Shown: positions 42,826 through 54,388, numbered from the stretch's first letter. The stretch: DNA of 64,000 bases from Fagopyrum homotropicum (GCA_033239125.1 BSWB01000002.1:80906560-80970559); one strand, 5' to 3'. Program-made: numbers and translations. Notes: generated by a model not told the origin, from the sequence alone.

Positions 42826-43505
42826 CCGTAGGGGCGGCTAAGAGGTGGCGCAGGGGCGGTCCACTGGCAGGCGCAGGAGCGGCTCAAGTCAGGCGCTGGG
42901 GCGGCTGGTGTGCTGAAGACACCACTTCAGCTCCTTTCTTCACTTCTTCCTTCGATTCTCCACTCTTCATCACTCCAGCAGCAACATACATATATCATAC
43001 ACATATATATACATCAACACAAGCCAAAACATGGCTGAACATGATCCAACCCTAAGGAAACCATACTAAACTAAGGAAAGGAAGAAAAGGATGAAGAAAA
43101 GAAGAAAGGAAGAGGAGAAGCCATGGAACTCACTAAGCTGAGCTCTCCAGGGGATCAACACAACACCAACAACACCTCAAGCTGGCTCAACAAGGCACAT
43201 CAACATCAACAACATCAAAGCCAAGCAAGGCTATGCAAGATCTCTCACAAAACTCACAAAACTCAAACAAGATCAACCAAGGTGATCCAAGGGAGAAGAG
43301 GAGAAGAAAGTGTACGTAAGGAGAGAGATAGAGAGAGTATGAGAATGTAAACCCTCATTAGAGGTAAGGGATAAAGATATATATAGAGGTAAAAGGGTAA
43401 AGCACGGGTCAAAGGGTCAAAGAAGACGGTTGCAGCACACAGAGCCGCAGGGGCGGTCCAGACAAACCGCAGGGGCGGTTCCAGGCACACGCAGGGGCGG
43501 TCCAG
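42826..43505 (-). repeat. Repeated GC motif CGCAGGGGCGGTC
   Basis: At least six copies of (C/G)(C/T)(A/T)GGGGCGG(T/C) fall in two clusters, 42826-42905 and 43444-43504, in the putative 5' LTR or leader of element E. Between the clusters the DNA is ordinary CA- and GA-rich sequence. Confidence 0.7.
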
Positions 43506-43519
43506 GCTAAACTCTGGCC

Positions 43520-43557
43520 CTCTGCTCACTCTCTCAGCAACTCAGCAACTAGGCTCT
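43520..43557 (+). repeat. 38-bp direct repeat, right copy
   Basis: Identical to 37119-37156. Sequence after it (TACATTAATAATC) is AT-rich flank unrelated to element E. Confidence 0.95.
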
Positions 43558-43859
43558 TACATTAATAATCTAGTTATTTTGATTTTATAGTTTTGGACCC
43601 TTTTAGTATATAAAAAGAATTTTAATTTTTTTTTATACAGAAATGTTTCAAAAGAATTGTATTAATCAAAATATCGTAACTATAATTTTCATCAATTGTA
43701 TTATAATTTATTAACATATTGTCAATTGTACAAGCAACAACTATATTGTACAAAACTACGTTGTCACCAATTATATTGTTATTATCATTAATATCACCAA
43801 CCCATATACATCAAGTATGTTTTTTTTGTATACAAAGGTAAGTAATTAGGTATGATCAT

Positions 43860-44198
43860 CATTTATTGATGAACCATCCTATAGCATCCTTACGGATGAG
43901 AATATCAACTTCGCGTGAAACCATTACTCCAGCTAAGGAATTACCATGGTCTAATATCTCGCCAACTTGTCTGTGACGTCATTGACTTCCCTTAAAATAT
44001 GGTGGATATGAACCTGAAATCAGAATGAAGACGAGAGATGTCTAATATAATAAGGGCACTTTTCCATGGGGGCTTCCAAATATGTTTGATTGAGTTGATT
44101 ATTCCGAGCTTACCTCCTTCAATTTCAATATGTTTTAATTTTCATTTATCTTGCTCTTAGTAGTCTTTTCCTAAGAGCATAAGCTTACGCATGGAAGA
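43860..44198 (-). pseudogene. LINE 3' part: RNase H end
   Basis: The minus strand reads VHIHHILREVNDVTDKLARY (about 44015-43950). This matches the C-terminal HI-RE-N-VAD-LA motif of the RNase H domain of plant L1-type LINEs. It continues the piece at 46011-46477; the solo LTR between them is bounded by GAAGA on both sides. Confidence 0.65.
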
Positions 44199-46010
44199 TG
44201 ATAACACGATTTATGATCTAGATTTAGACACTCATTTAGATAGATTTCCCGCTCATTCATGTATGGTTTAGCATTAGTTCAAGACGTTTTGCACTCAATT
44301 CATGTATTTTGTCAAGATAGACGTCTACACGGACTTGTGCGTGTTTTATAGGTATTTCGGGAAATTTAGGAGCTAAACGATGCGTTTGAGGATCGTTCAT
44401 CTAGACGACACACCCTCGAACTCATTAGAACACAAATTAGGGGCCAAGGAGGACTCATGGAACCTTGCCAACACTAGCCATGCACCAAATCACAGCTTAA
44501 TAATCCAAGACAAAGTTTCTGCACAAAATCACGGTTCTCTGATAGATCACTGCCGTGGAATCAACCGTGGTTTTTGCCAGATTCTTGTGACAGCTGTGCC
44601 ACGACTCTCATGGCCAGCTCATGCAAGTTTGTTATAAAAGTGGTCCTTCATGGGTTGTGAGGGGCAGTTGGGAGCATCTTGGAGCAGCTCATCCATTTTC
44701 CATTTCTCTCTAACAAAAATATCCTTTCAACAAGAAGTTTTTCTAGGAAGGAAAGTGTTAAAGAGAAGAAGAAGAGCTCCATTGAAGAAGAAGCACACAC
44801 ACCATTGGCCATTCTTGCTAGTTTTTGTAGTGAAGATTTCCGGATTCTATTTCTTGAGTTGTATGAACCTTTGAACCTTCTTTGGAAGGGTTGTAAGTTG
44901 CTCTAATTCTATTTTCAGCTTGTTTTTGGTTTAAGTTCAATTGTTCATCTTTTCCTTCATTACCTTGCAATGGATGTTATGATTTTATGTTTGTTTGTTT
45001 CGATTTCTATTATGAATGTTGTAGGCTAAATTGATGCGGTTCTAGGGTAAGGAAAGGATGGTTATGGCTAGGGCTATGATAGGATGAACTTAGATTTACC
45101 TTGGATGACTAGTGTGTTTGAACGTATCCTCTGTTAGGAATCACGGCCAGTTCTTGTCAAACCACGGCCGTGGTTTAGGTAGAACAAACCGTGATTTCCC
45201 TGGTTCGATGGATCTAATCTTAGACTGTTAGAATGTTGAAATCCTAAGTGTTTATTGAGTTAAAACTATCCTAGGGTGACCTAGTGTTAGCAACTAAGTG
45301 TTAGGAGAGACTTACCCGGTAATCCTTACCCTTAGATTCCAAAGATAACAAACCTTAGGTAGTGGTGAGCCTAATAAGCCGCCATTGGATTTAGTGTGCT
45401 GGATAGTAGCTTAAAACTAGCCCTTCCGAGACTTACCCGGTGAGGATAGGTTGGATCTTAAGTTAGCAATCCGGTTTGAGTAGAGTTCCATCCCTTAGGT
45501 TCTTAGAGACTTACCCGGTAATGAGACTTAGGGAATGGATTAGTGGATCATGAGACCTACCCGGTAATTAATCCCAATCTAGAAACACTTAAACCCAACA
45601 TAGTTAATCCAAGAATGAATAGATAGCTTGAGTCCTATGCCATAACCGGAACTTCCAATCCCTAGAATCCGTCTTTTCTTTCTTTGACCTATATCTTGTT
45701 TAGTTGTTTATTTGTGTTGATTTATAGTTTATCGATTACTTGCATGTATTGTGATCTTTGATTGATCACCAAAAACCAACCAAAAACATTTGAGATTTTC
45801 ATTTCTTTATTTCTTTCTTCTCTTTCAACCTAGGTCTTTACTAAACTCAATCACAAATCGAGTCAATTTCACCTTAGTCTTTGTGTTCGACCTCGGAATA
45901 CTATCCCTACTACGAACGTCCCGTACACTGCGGGTTCGCTAGGAGTTAGGAGAAATATAACGAGTATAAATTTAAAACCCAATTGCGCATCACACGATCT
46001 TAGCATAACA
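44199..46010 (+). mobile_element. Solo LTR of the element A family (1812 bp), target duplication GAAGA
   Basis: Starts TGATAACACGATTTATGATC and ends TTAGCATAACA. GAAGA lies on both sides (44194-44198 and 46011-46015). It contains four ACTTACCCGGT or ACCTACCCGGT motifs (about 45310, 45431, 45507 and 45557) and CCACGGCCGTGG at 45162-45173. No internal element sequence remains. Confidence 0.95.
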
Positions 46011-46477
46011 GAAGACAGATGGGTATCCACAATGTCCATGTTCGTATGTAATTGTTGGTGAATTGTGATCCTTCACGATGTAGCCAAAAGCAAACCGATG
46101 TTGTTTCGTATAGAGCAATCGAAGTTGATTTTAACACTTCACATCAATAGTTTTGACTAATGACTCTTTCTAGTTTTCCTCATTTGCAATTTTATTGCCT
46201 TTTTGGCACGATTTTTGGTTGGATACGTATCATCATGAAATTTTCTAATAACCAGTTTTTGTTATCAGTAAAAGTTTTATTGGAGAAGATATTTTAATTT
46301 CTCATGTGCCAAATATTCCACCATGTAACACATGTGTATCATCTCATCCTCAAATTTATTACACGTTATAGATAAGATTTCTTGTCATTTTTTCCACTTG
46401 AGTTTGTATTCATTAGATAGTTTTGGATTTTGTCATCACTTATAGTGTTGATCATGAATGGTCATTTGAGAACTACA
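46011..46477 (-). pseudogene. LINE middle part: RNase H start
   Basis: The minus strand reads VKINFDCSIRNNIGLLLAT near 46135-46080, which resembles the start of the LINE RNase H domain (the KINFDGS block). Upstream, WNIWHMRN resembles the W-IW-RN segment that precedes it. Stops are frequent. Confidence 0.65.
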
Positions 46478-48354
46478 TGATAACACGATTTATGACTTAG
46501 GTTTAGACACTCATTTAGATAGATTTTTCGGCTCATTCATGCATGGTCTAGCATTAGTTCACGACGTTTGCACTCAAATCATGTATTTTGTCGAGATAGA
46601 CGTCTACGCGGACTTTTGCTTGCTTTATAGGTATTTTGGGAGATTTAGGAGCTTAATCGATGCATTCGAGGGTCGTTCCTCGAGATGACACACCTTCGGA
46701 CTCATTAGGATGCAAGCTAGAGGCTAAGGAAGACTCATGGAACCTTGTCAACACAAGCTATGCACCAAATCATAGCTTAATGATCCAAGGCAAAGCTGAA
46801 GCACCAAACCACGGTTGCTGGCACTTCCACGGCCGTGGAAACCAACCGTGGTTTTTGCCAGACGGTTGTGACAGCTGTGCCACGATCTCATGGCCTTCTC
46901 TAGCAAGGTTGTAGTATAAAAGTGGTCCTGCAAGGCTGAGAGAAGGCATCCACTACACACCTCTCATCTCCCAACAATCCCCCAAACCCCCATCATCCAA
47001 TCAAATCCACACTCTCTCACACACTCTCAACAAAAAGATTCTCTCAAGGGAAAGCTTGGAAGAGAGCTACCATTGGAGGAGGAGAAAAGCTTCATTGGAG
47101 AAGAAGAGAAGAACACACCATTGCTAGTCTTTGATAAGTTTTGTAGTGAAGATTTTCGGAATCGATTTCTAGAGTTGTAAGAATCGATTAAACCTTCTTT
47201 TGAAGGGTTGTGAGTCTTTCTAATCTTACTTTCATCTTGGTTTTACTTGTTTCACTTGTTCATCTATTTCTCTTCATTACCTTGCAAATGGAAGCTATGA
47301 TTTTATGTTTGATGATTTCGATTATGATGATGTATGTTGTAGGCTAAATAGATGCGATTTTAGGGTAAGGAAAGGATAGTTATGGCTAGGACTATGATAG
47401 GATGGACTTAGATTTGCCTTTGGATGATTTATTTACTTGAACGAAGTCTCTGTTGGAGTCCACGGTTTGTTCTTGCCAGTCCACGGCCGTGGAAGTGGTA
47501 GAACAGCCCGTGGTTTGTCTGATTTGTTTGAGTTTTTGAGTTTAAGTTCTAGAATGTTAGAATGTTGAAACCCTAGTGTTTGTTGAGTTAAATCTATCCT
47601 AGGTGACCTAGTGTTAGCAACTAAGTGTTAGAAGAGACCTACCCGGTGATTCTTACTCTTAGATTTCGAAGATGACAAGCTCTAGGTAGTGGTGAGCCTC
47701 ATAAGCCGCCATTGGACTAAGTGTGCTAGGATAGTTGTTTAGGACTTACCCTTCCGAGACTTACCCGGTGAGGATAGGTTAGATTCCTAGGTGACAATCC
47801 GGTTCGTGTAGAATTCCATTCCTTAGGCTCTTTGAGACTTACCCGGTGATGAGACCTTAGGTACGGACTAGTGGACCATGAGACCTACCCGGTGATTGAT
47901 CCCAATCTAGAAACACTCACTCCTAATATATTGTAGTTAATCCAAGGAATGATTAAATAGCTTGAGTCCTATGCCATAACTGGAACTTCCAACCCCTAGA
48001 ATCCACTTTTCTCTCTTGAATCTCGTATCTTGTGTTAGCTTGTTTGTTTGTGTTGATTTGTTAGTTTAGTTGATTGTTTATTTCGCATGATTTGTGACCC
48101 TTGATTGATAACCTAAAAACCTACCAAAAACATTGAGATTTTCATTTCTTTATTTCTTTCTCTTTTCTTAGGCCTAGATCTTCACTAAACTTAATCACTA
48201 ATCGAATCAATCTCACCTCAGTCTTTGTGTTCGACCTCGGAATACTATCCCTACTACAAAACGTCCCGTACACTGCGGGTTCGCTAGGAGTTAGGAGAAA
48301 TATAACGAGTTATAAATTTAAGGCTTATTGCGTGCACACGTTCTTAGCGTAACA
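46478..48354 (+). mobile_element. Second solo LTR of the element A family (1877 bp)
   Basis: Starts TGATAACACGATTTATGACT and ends TTAGCGTAACA. Flanks are CTACA (46473-46477) and CTACG (48355-48359), one base apart. It has four CCTACCCGGTGAT / CTTACCCGGTGA motifs (about 47638, 47760, 47838 and 47884) and two CCACGGCCGTGG copies (46827-46838 and 47481-47492). Confidence 0.93.
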
Positions 48355-49230
48355 CTACGCGTTTTGCAGTTTTACAAGCATGCTGGCATACGACGCAATT
48401 CATGGGTACAATATTATTTTAATTTTTGAGATTATCTTTTGTTGGGAGGTCCATCTATCGATAGTCTCCACATGAAAGTTTTAACTTTTTGCATTCAAGC
48501 TCCAAATCTAGGAGGTGTTGCATTGGGCTATTCCTTTGATTTTGTTGGTTAGTTGTAAGGCAGATTTGGTGGAGAACCAACCCTTTTCACTAGGAGCCCA
48601 ATAAAAAATTCTCGAATATTGCATATGGATAATGGGTAGATAATGATCTTTTCGACTATGTCATGTGGAAGCAAGGGATCAAGAAGATTGTTTATTTTAG
48701 CATGGTCTCATTTACCGTTTATAATAAGAGAGCTTACTGTATCATCCTCATTTGTACATTTTTTTTATTAGAGGCATAGTACTCAAGTGGTTGTTCGGAA
48801 ATCCCAGGATCTTTCCATAATTTGATCGTTTTTCCATCCCAAACGTTCCACCTAAAACCTTTTTCAAACTCCGGGTGTAGGCTTATTAGTCTTTACATTG
48901 TCATGATTGTTTTTTGTCTTCTTTGTAGCACCATAAGAGGCTTCCTTTTAGATATTTCTCCTCAATTACCTTAACTCAAATGCTTTTTGGTTCAGACATT
49001 CTTTCTCAAAGGAGTTTCATTTCTAAGGTTTTGTTCGTGTGTTCTACTTTCTTTATTCTAACTCCTTCTGCTTCCTTTGGTTTGTGTATCTTATCCCAAC
49101 TGATTAGGGGGTGATAGTTTTTTCGTTTATTATATAAGAATTGTCTTTTAATTTGGTCTATTTCCTTGTGAATGGATATTGGGAGCATGAGACTTTGCAT
49201 GATGAAGTTGGGTTTTGCTTTCATCATCTT
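48355..49230 (-). pseudogene. LINE part: end of reverse transcriptase and zinc-binding region
   Basis: The minus-strand ORF at 49227-49006 reads YIMQ-like FIMQSLMLPISIHKEIDQIKRQFLY and HPLISWDKIHKPKEAEGVRIKKVEHTNKTLEMKLL. This is the thumb-side segment after RT in plant L1-type LINEs (MQ-LP-IC-EIDR-RKF-W, then W-I-PK-GGLG-N-ALL-K). Next, RWNVWDGKTIKLWKDPGISEQPL (about 48855-48785) matches the G-G-IRFWKDPW block. Together with the two pieces downstream it gives one LINE, minus strand, in correct order. Confidence 0.75.
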
Positions 49231-49889
49231 CTACCACTAGTTATGATATCAGGCAATAGGAATAATGATACGGGGATGATTCGTATTCTTCTCGATCTAG
49301 ACCATCAAAACACAAAAAAGCAAATCAAGAGGAAAAAACGGATTGAATTAAAAAGGTAAAGACAACAGGAAAAGATAGGAAGATAGAACCGAGACTGATC
49401 AGGGAAAAACCCTTGGACTCGAGACCAAGAACCAATCCGCGAAAGCAATTCCGACCCTACATTATAGAACTCCACACAACCGATTAAAGGATCAAGAGCA
49501 TGAAGAGTATGCTTATGAAAGCCTTGGAACACCAATCACGAAGGTAATTGACACATGCAAGAACAACTAAGTCAATATGATCAACAACCTCAAACGAAAC
49601 CAAATTCAACCCATACTTTCCCTGTATTGAATGAAAAACATGAAAAGTTATGATGAACAACGTGTTTATATTTTCCTGTCAAATTCTGAAGTGCCATATA
49701 AACACAAGGAAGAAGGCTTTTACAAGTCTTCTGAAGCCTCCTTCTAATTAAAATAAAAATACTTAAAATGGCAATAAAACCCAATATTTACAACATAAAT
49801 AAAATGTGCAACATCAGTGTTAACTGAGGCATGTGTGATATGTTGGGCTGGACTTGGATCATGTTGGCAATAGGCTTCTCTTCACGTGG
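49231..49889. other. Stretch with no recognised gene
   Basis: AT-rich, with short ORFs only. It may be further eroded repeat sequence between the LINE and the gypsy fragment. Confidence 0.4.
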
Positions 49890-50345
49890 CTATGTATGCA
49901 TGTAATTGGGTGTGTGCATGGTTGTATGCATGAAACTAACCAATGTGGCTAATTCTAGCTTGGCCGTGTGGATAGCACCTTGCAAGACCAAGAACCCAAA
50001 CATTTTGGTCACCTCTTGTCGGATTTTTTTTGATCTTGACCTCGTGGTGCGCCCTTCTATAGATGGTCCCTCATCATACTCCCTTTCCTGGAAAAGATTC
50101 ATCCTTGAATCATCAACGTGCTCATCTCCAAAAAAATATGGGCTTAAGTCTCCAAGTTGAAAGTAGGGTTCACTCCACAGTCTTCCGGTAGCTCGAAAAC
50201 ATAAGCACTATCTCCAACCTTGCGTAGAAATTTGAAAGGCCAATCTCTTCCAGGAGAAATCTTGGACTTGAGTTTCACTTGGAACTTGTCGTTCCTCAAG
50301 CGTGACCATACAAGGTCTCCATGTTCGAACAACACTTTCTTGCAT
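49890..50345 (-). pseudogene. Gypsy integrase C-terminal fragment
   Basis: The minus strand reads KVLFEHGDLVWSRLRNDKFQVKLKSKISPGRDWPFKFLRKVGDSAYVFELPEDCGVNPTFN (50335-50150), the GDLVW to GPF part after the integrase core. A later piece (50102-49890) reads MNLFQEREYDEGPSIEGRTTRSRSKKI, a usual tail of such polyproteins. The LTR of element C starts at 50353 and cuts it off upstream. It is a different family from element E. Confidence 0.75.
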
Positions 50346-50352
50346 TTCTTGT

Positions 50353-51818
50353 TGTTACTAATAGCATGAAATATGACTATATTTTAGGCATTTGTTTTGA
50401 TTATTTTTCCCTTTGTAGATGAGTACATGGATATGAGTTTGAAGTATTTATGAGCACATTCACCTATTTTGTGGATATAGAGATCTACACAAGCTTTGTT
50501 ATGTTTATAGGTGAATAAGGGCTTGAATTGGAGCATATATGAGAGGGATAGGAGTATTTGATCATGCTAGATGTCAAGGAGATGCTTTGGAGAAGCTAAG
50601 TAAGGAGCATGATTTGAGAACTTTACGAAACAAAGGCTTTCACAAAGGCTTTTAAGTTCCACGACCTAAACCACGACCGTGGTTATGCATTGAGTTCGTG
50701 GAAGGTGATTTTGAAGAGCAACAGAAAGTTCCACGCCCTAAACCACGGCCTTGGAATGTTACACCCAAAGAGAGAGATTTGGATAATTGCTTGGGGAAGA
50801 TTCCTAGAAGGACGCGATTTGAAGATTGTGTACTTCGAGAATATCTTTGGGTTTACATTTGGAGACGGATTGACATCCCGTTCTTCATTGTTTCTTAAGA
50901 TTGTTATGAGGATTTATGTTCCCTATTCCGCATTCATTAAACACATACATTGGTTGTTTGGATTTGAGATTGATTGTTTAGTTTTTATTGAGTTTTCGAG
51001 GATTTTACCTTTTTCTCTTCTTAATTTGATATTTGATTCAATGATGATGGTTATTGGCTAAAACCCATTAGCAATTCTAAGGTGAAGGGTTGATAGTTGT
51101 GGCTTAGATAATGATAGATCGATCGTAAACAAATTGGACCCTGAGAGTGCGAGAAACCTCGTCGACAGCCTTTTCCACGGTCTGTTCTTGAAAACCACAG
51201 CCGTGGTTCTTCAAGATCTAGCCGTGATTTCCTCTGTTGTACAACCTTTGCTTTTGCTTTGATCCAAAGTTAAAGATTTACTTTAACCTAGCCTTGGCTT
51301 GCCTTTTCTAGGTAGTAGTGAGACTCAACATCCTCTATTTCGGTTTCGAGTGTCACAACCTTAACTGTTTTGGATTGTCTTTGATTCCTCGGGTTTGGGC
51401 ATGGGTATTTGAGAGTAATTCTTATCCTTTGATCCTTTCTATACTGCAGCCTCAACAACCTTTATAGAGAGAGCCTTTGGGTGAGACATATAGGGTTTTG
51501 GAACTTCACCGTACATAACCTTACATTAGATATACCTTTGCAACCCCGACTCTGTCCTTATATATTTAGAATATCTTGAATCAATTGCCACAATTGGATA
51601 CTTGGATCTTTAGGATTGCTGTTTTCCCAATATTTGTAAAGCTTCTATACTTTAAATTGCTCGACGATTTGTGAACTGAATTTGATTCCCCAAATCCCTG
51701 AGTTCGATACTTTGGAATTCTTGCTTTACTACGCCGATCCGTACACTGAGGGTTCGCTTGCTTTGATTTCAGTTTTATAAATTTAAAGCTTATTTGCACG
51801 CACACTTTGAGGCAAACA
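50353..51818 (+). repeat. 5' LTR of element C
   Basis: Starts TGTTACTAATAGCATGAAATATGA and ends GAGGCAAACA, seven bases before the primer site. It is similar in start, end and the GTACACTGAGGGTTCGC segment to the solo LTR at 59575-61348 but about 300 bp shorter. It holds CCACGACCGTGG-type motifs near 50665, 50741 and 51196. Confidence 0.85.
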
Positions 51819-51824
51819 AGTTTT

Positions 51825-51842
51825 TGGCGCCGTTGCCGGGGA
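51825..51842 (+). other. Primer-binding site, tRNA-Asp type, of element C
   Basis: TGGCGCCGTTGCCGGGGA is fully complementary to the 3' end of plant tRNA-Asp. This is the diagnostic Athila-type primer site. Confidence 0.93.
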
Positions 51843-51944
51843 TTTGGTTTAGGCCAAATTTCGGTTCTTGGTTGTCGGGCTTGGAAGCTTTTGCTCTTGT
51901 GATTTGATTAGTCTTTTTGAGTGATTTTTGCAGATTCTTTAGGT

Positions 51945-53812
51945 ATATGCGAAAGACTAAATCTACCAAAGATCTAGTTCCTTTTGATCCCGAACTTGAG
52001 AAAACTTTGAGAAGAAAGTTGAAAGAGAAAAAGATGGCTGAAAATAATGAGAGAAACATCCAAGAGGAGTTGGATGAAGCTTGGACTCAACTCCTTTTTA
52101 GCGAGAAGGCTCGCTTGGAGGAAAAGGAACGCAATCAGTTTGAAATAGATGAGCTTTGAGCAATGATTCTAGACATGAAACTAGAGAGGAATGATGCTAA
52201 GAAGAAGAAGAAAGCTAAGAAATCTATTGCTGAATCATCCGACGATGATGACATGCCGGACCTAGAGGATATTGCACCAATAATCCATCCAGTTCGTGAC
52301 AATCCTAGACCACATGTCGATCCTCACATTCCCGCTGGAGATGTGAGAGCCGCTAATGGAGGAGATGAACCACGAACCCTTGGACAACGGATGGATCCAA
52401 TTCAGCAACCACGCCGTTTAGGTGTGAATTTCGGAGGTGAAGACGTCCAGGATTTCGGGTTTAACCCGCAAGTTATTACCATGGTTCGCCAAAGCCAATT
52501 TGGTGGAACGAGTGCTGAATCTCCACACCAACACTTACAAAATTTCGAGATTCTTATGGAGAATTTGAAGCCGAAGAGGGCTGTCAACAACAACTACAAG
52601 ATAAAACCGTTCTTCTTCTCTTTGAAGGACAAGGCTTTGTCTTGGTATCAAGCTCTTCCGGCTGGAAGACTTAACACATGGGAGGATTTAAATTCGGAAT
52701 TCCTCACCAAGTTCTTTCCGCCATCCAAGACGGCGGAGTTGAGAGGTAAGATTAATGCTTTTTCTATGAAACCTAACGAAAGTTTGTTTCAATCTTGGGA
52801 AAGGTTTTAGGATCTTCTATTGGATTGCCCACACCATGGCATTTCAAAGCTGGAGTTGTTGGAGATCTACTACAAAGGATTGGATATAGAGACACAATTC
52901 AAACTCCAATCTCTTTCTTGTGGTACATTCATGGACATGAGAGAAGATGACGCTTGGGACTTCATTGAGAAGCAAGCCCAAGTGATTGAGAAGTATTCTC
53001 ATCGAAAGGTGGATCCTAGTAATCGGAACCAAGGAGCTCCGGGAGCAAAGTTGACTCAAGCTGCACAAGCTCAAATATTTTCCCTCAACAATGAAATCAA
53101 AGAGTTGAAGGAAGTCATAAGAGATGGCCTTCAAAAGACGAAGGAGCAAGAAGCTGGCTACCTAGGGAGGGATAACAACCATGGAAATAGGAACAACTAC
53201 CGGAACAATAACTGGAACAACAACAACAATAGGAACTCCAACAACAACAATTGGAGATCCAACCAATAAAACTCCGGTAATTCCTATTCGCAAAATGACA
53301 ATTCACTAACACCTCCATCTTCTTCTACTCCTTTGAAAAGCCAAGGTCAAACATCGAATGGCTCGGGCAAGCCAGAGAAGGATAAGCATGATGCTATGAT
53401 GGAGACAATCTTAGGAAAGCTCCAAGGACTGGAGAATCACATCACTTCGGTTGATAAGGCACAAAAAGCCTTAGAAAACCAAATGTTCATCAAGGCCGGA
53501 GAAGTTCCTAAAGAACAAGGGAAGCTTCACGGAAAGACGGAGGACAACCCGAAAGGAAGGGTGATGGCGATTACTACTAGGAGTGGAACCACCGATCCAC
53601 AGCCCAAGTTTGTAGAAGTCCCCGCTGAGAAAGGAAAAGATAAGGAGAAGGAGAAGGAAGATGTTTATGTTCCTCCTCCAGCTTACAAACCTCCTCTACC
53701 GTTCCCGCAATCTAGAGCTAGAGCGCGTCTAGACAAGCAATTCGGTAAGTTCATTGATCTAATGAGCAAACTGCATATTAACACACCTTTTATTGATGCA
53801 ATTGTAGGTATG
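51945..53812 (+). pseudogene. Athila-like gag of element C
   Basis: One frame throughout, from MRKTKSTKDLVPFDPELEKTL to PFIDAIVGM, with three nonsense codons and no frameshift: TGA at 52157, TAG at 52808 (ERF*DLL, where related copies have CAG) and TAA at 53267 (SNQ*N, where element D has CAA or CAG). The gag core is PQVITMVRQSQFGG to LTKFFPPSKTAELRGKINAF (about 52470-52765). An Asn-rich region (53160-53270) and PPPAYKPPLPFPQSRARARLDKQFG follow. It ends where the LTR of element D begins. Confidence 0.88.
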
Positions 53813-54259
53813 TGATGACATGAATTATATACCATTATATTCATGCATATTGTAGAAGATTGTCTCAGTTTGCCTTGCATTTAGAGAGATTTTGTGTGCC
53901 TTTTATGTTCTACTCAACCATTTGTCGGAAATAGAGGTCTACACGAGTTTTTGATGAATTATAGGTAAATGGAGTGAAATTGGAAGCAAAAGTGGAGCAA
54001 GGAGCATCCAAGGACGTTAGAGAAGCTAAAGAAGTCTTGGAAGGATCACAAAGAGCTAAGGAGTTGCGAAGGAGAAGCATAGAAGACGAGCCAAAAGAAG
54101 AGCACTTTCTGTTGAAGAAAATCGTGCCATTATACATATAAATTGGACGATGTTCTCCTCTAGAAATCGAACGGTTTTGTGTATAAATCGACTAGGCCGA
54201 TTTCCTTTGCTTTTCGGCCAAATGATAAGACGACACAAAGCCCAATTCTTTTGGGCGAA
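53813..54259 (+). repeat. Shortened 5' LTR of element D (447 bp)
   Basis: Starts TGATGACATGAATTATATACC after GTATG and ends TTTGGGCGAACA, like the 1.77-kb solo LTR at 59575. The centre, including the GTACACTGCGGGTTCGC segment and the GCCTCAACAACCT repeats, is absent, so it is either a large internal deletion or a short LTR variant. Confidence 0.75.
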
Positions 54260-54267
54260 CAAGTTTT

Positions 54268-54285
54268 TGGCGCCGTTGTCGGGGA
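54268..54285 (+). other. Primer-binding site, tRNA-Asp type, of element D
   Basis: TGGCGCCGTTGTCGGGGA has one mismatch to the tRNA-Asp 3' end. It is the same variant as in element A and differs from element C. Confidence 0.92.
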
Positions 54286-54388
54286 TTTGGTCTAGACCAA
54301 ATTCGGTTTTCGGTTGTCTAGCTTGAGAGCTCTTGCTCTTGTGATTTGATTTGTCTACTTGAGTGATCTTTGCAGGTTCTTTAGGTAT

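Larger units (their letters stand above)
37157..43519 (-). mobile_element. Element E: chromovirus-like gypsy remnant
   Basis: Order on the minus strand: GC-motif region (about 43500-42800), gag with two zinc knuckles, aspartic protease, RT, RNase H, integrase with a chromo-like tail, then a repetitive noncoding tail (37800-37160). RT before integrase defines gypsy. I could not align the two ends as LTRs or find a primer site, so the element may be truncated at one or both ends. It is bounded by 38-bp direct repeats. Confidence 0.8.
50353..53812 (+). mobile_element. Element C: Athila-like element, cut in gag by element D
   Basis: Comprises a 5' LTR (50353-51818), a tRNA-Asp primer site (51825-51842) and gag to the codons for DAIVGM, where the next LTR begins. 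The continuation of C (gag end, pol) is not in the window. It should lie beyond the right edge, after the 3' end of element D, if D inserted cleanly. Confidence 0.85.

Noticed and set aside
43123..43529. ORFs on both strands in the CA- and GA-rich leader of element E
   Set aside because: Simple-sequence composition (repeated CATCAACA and GAGAGA) explains the open frames; no domain is visible.
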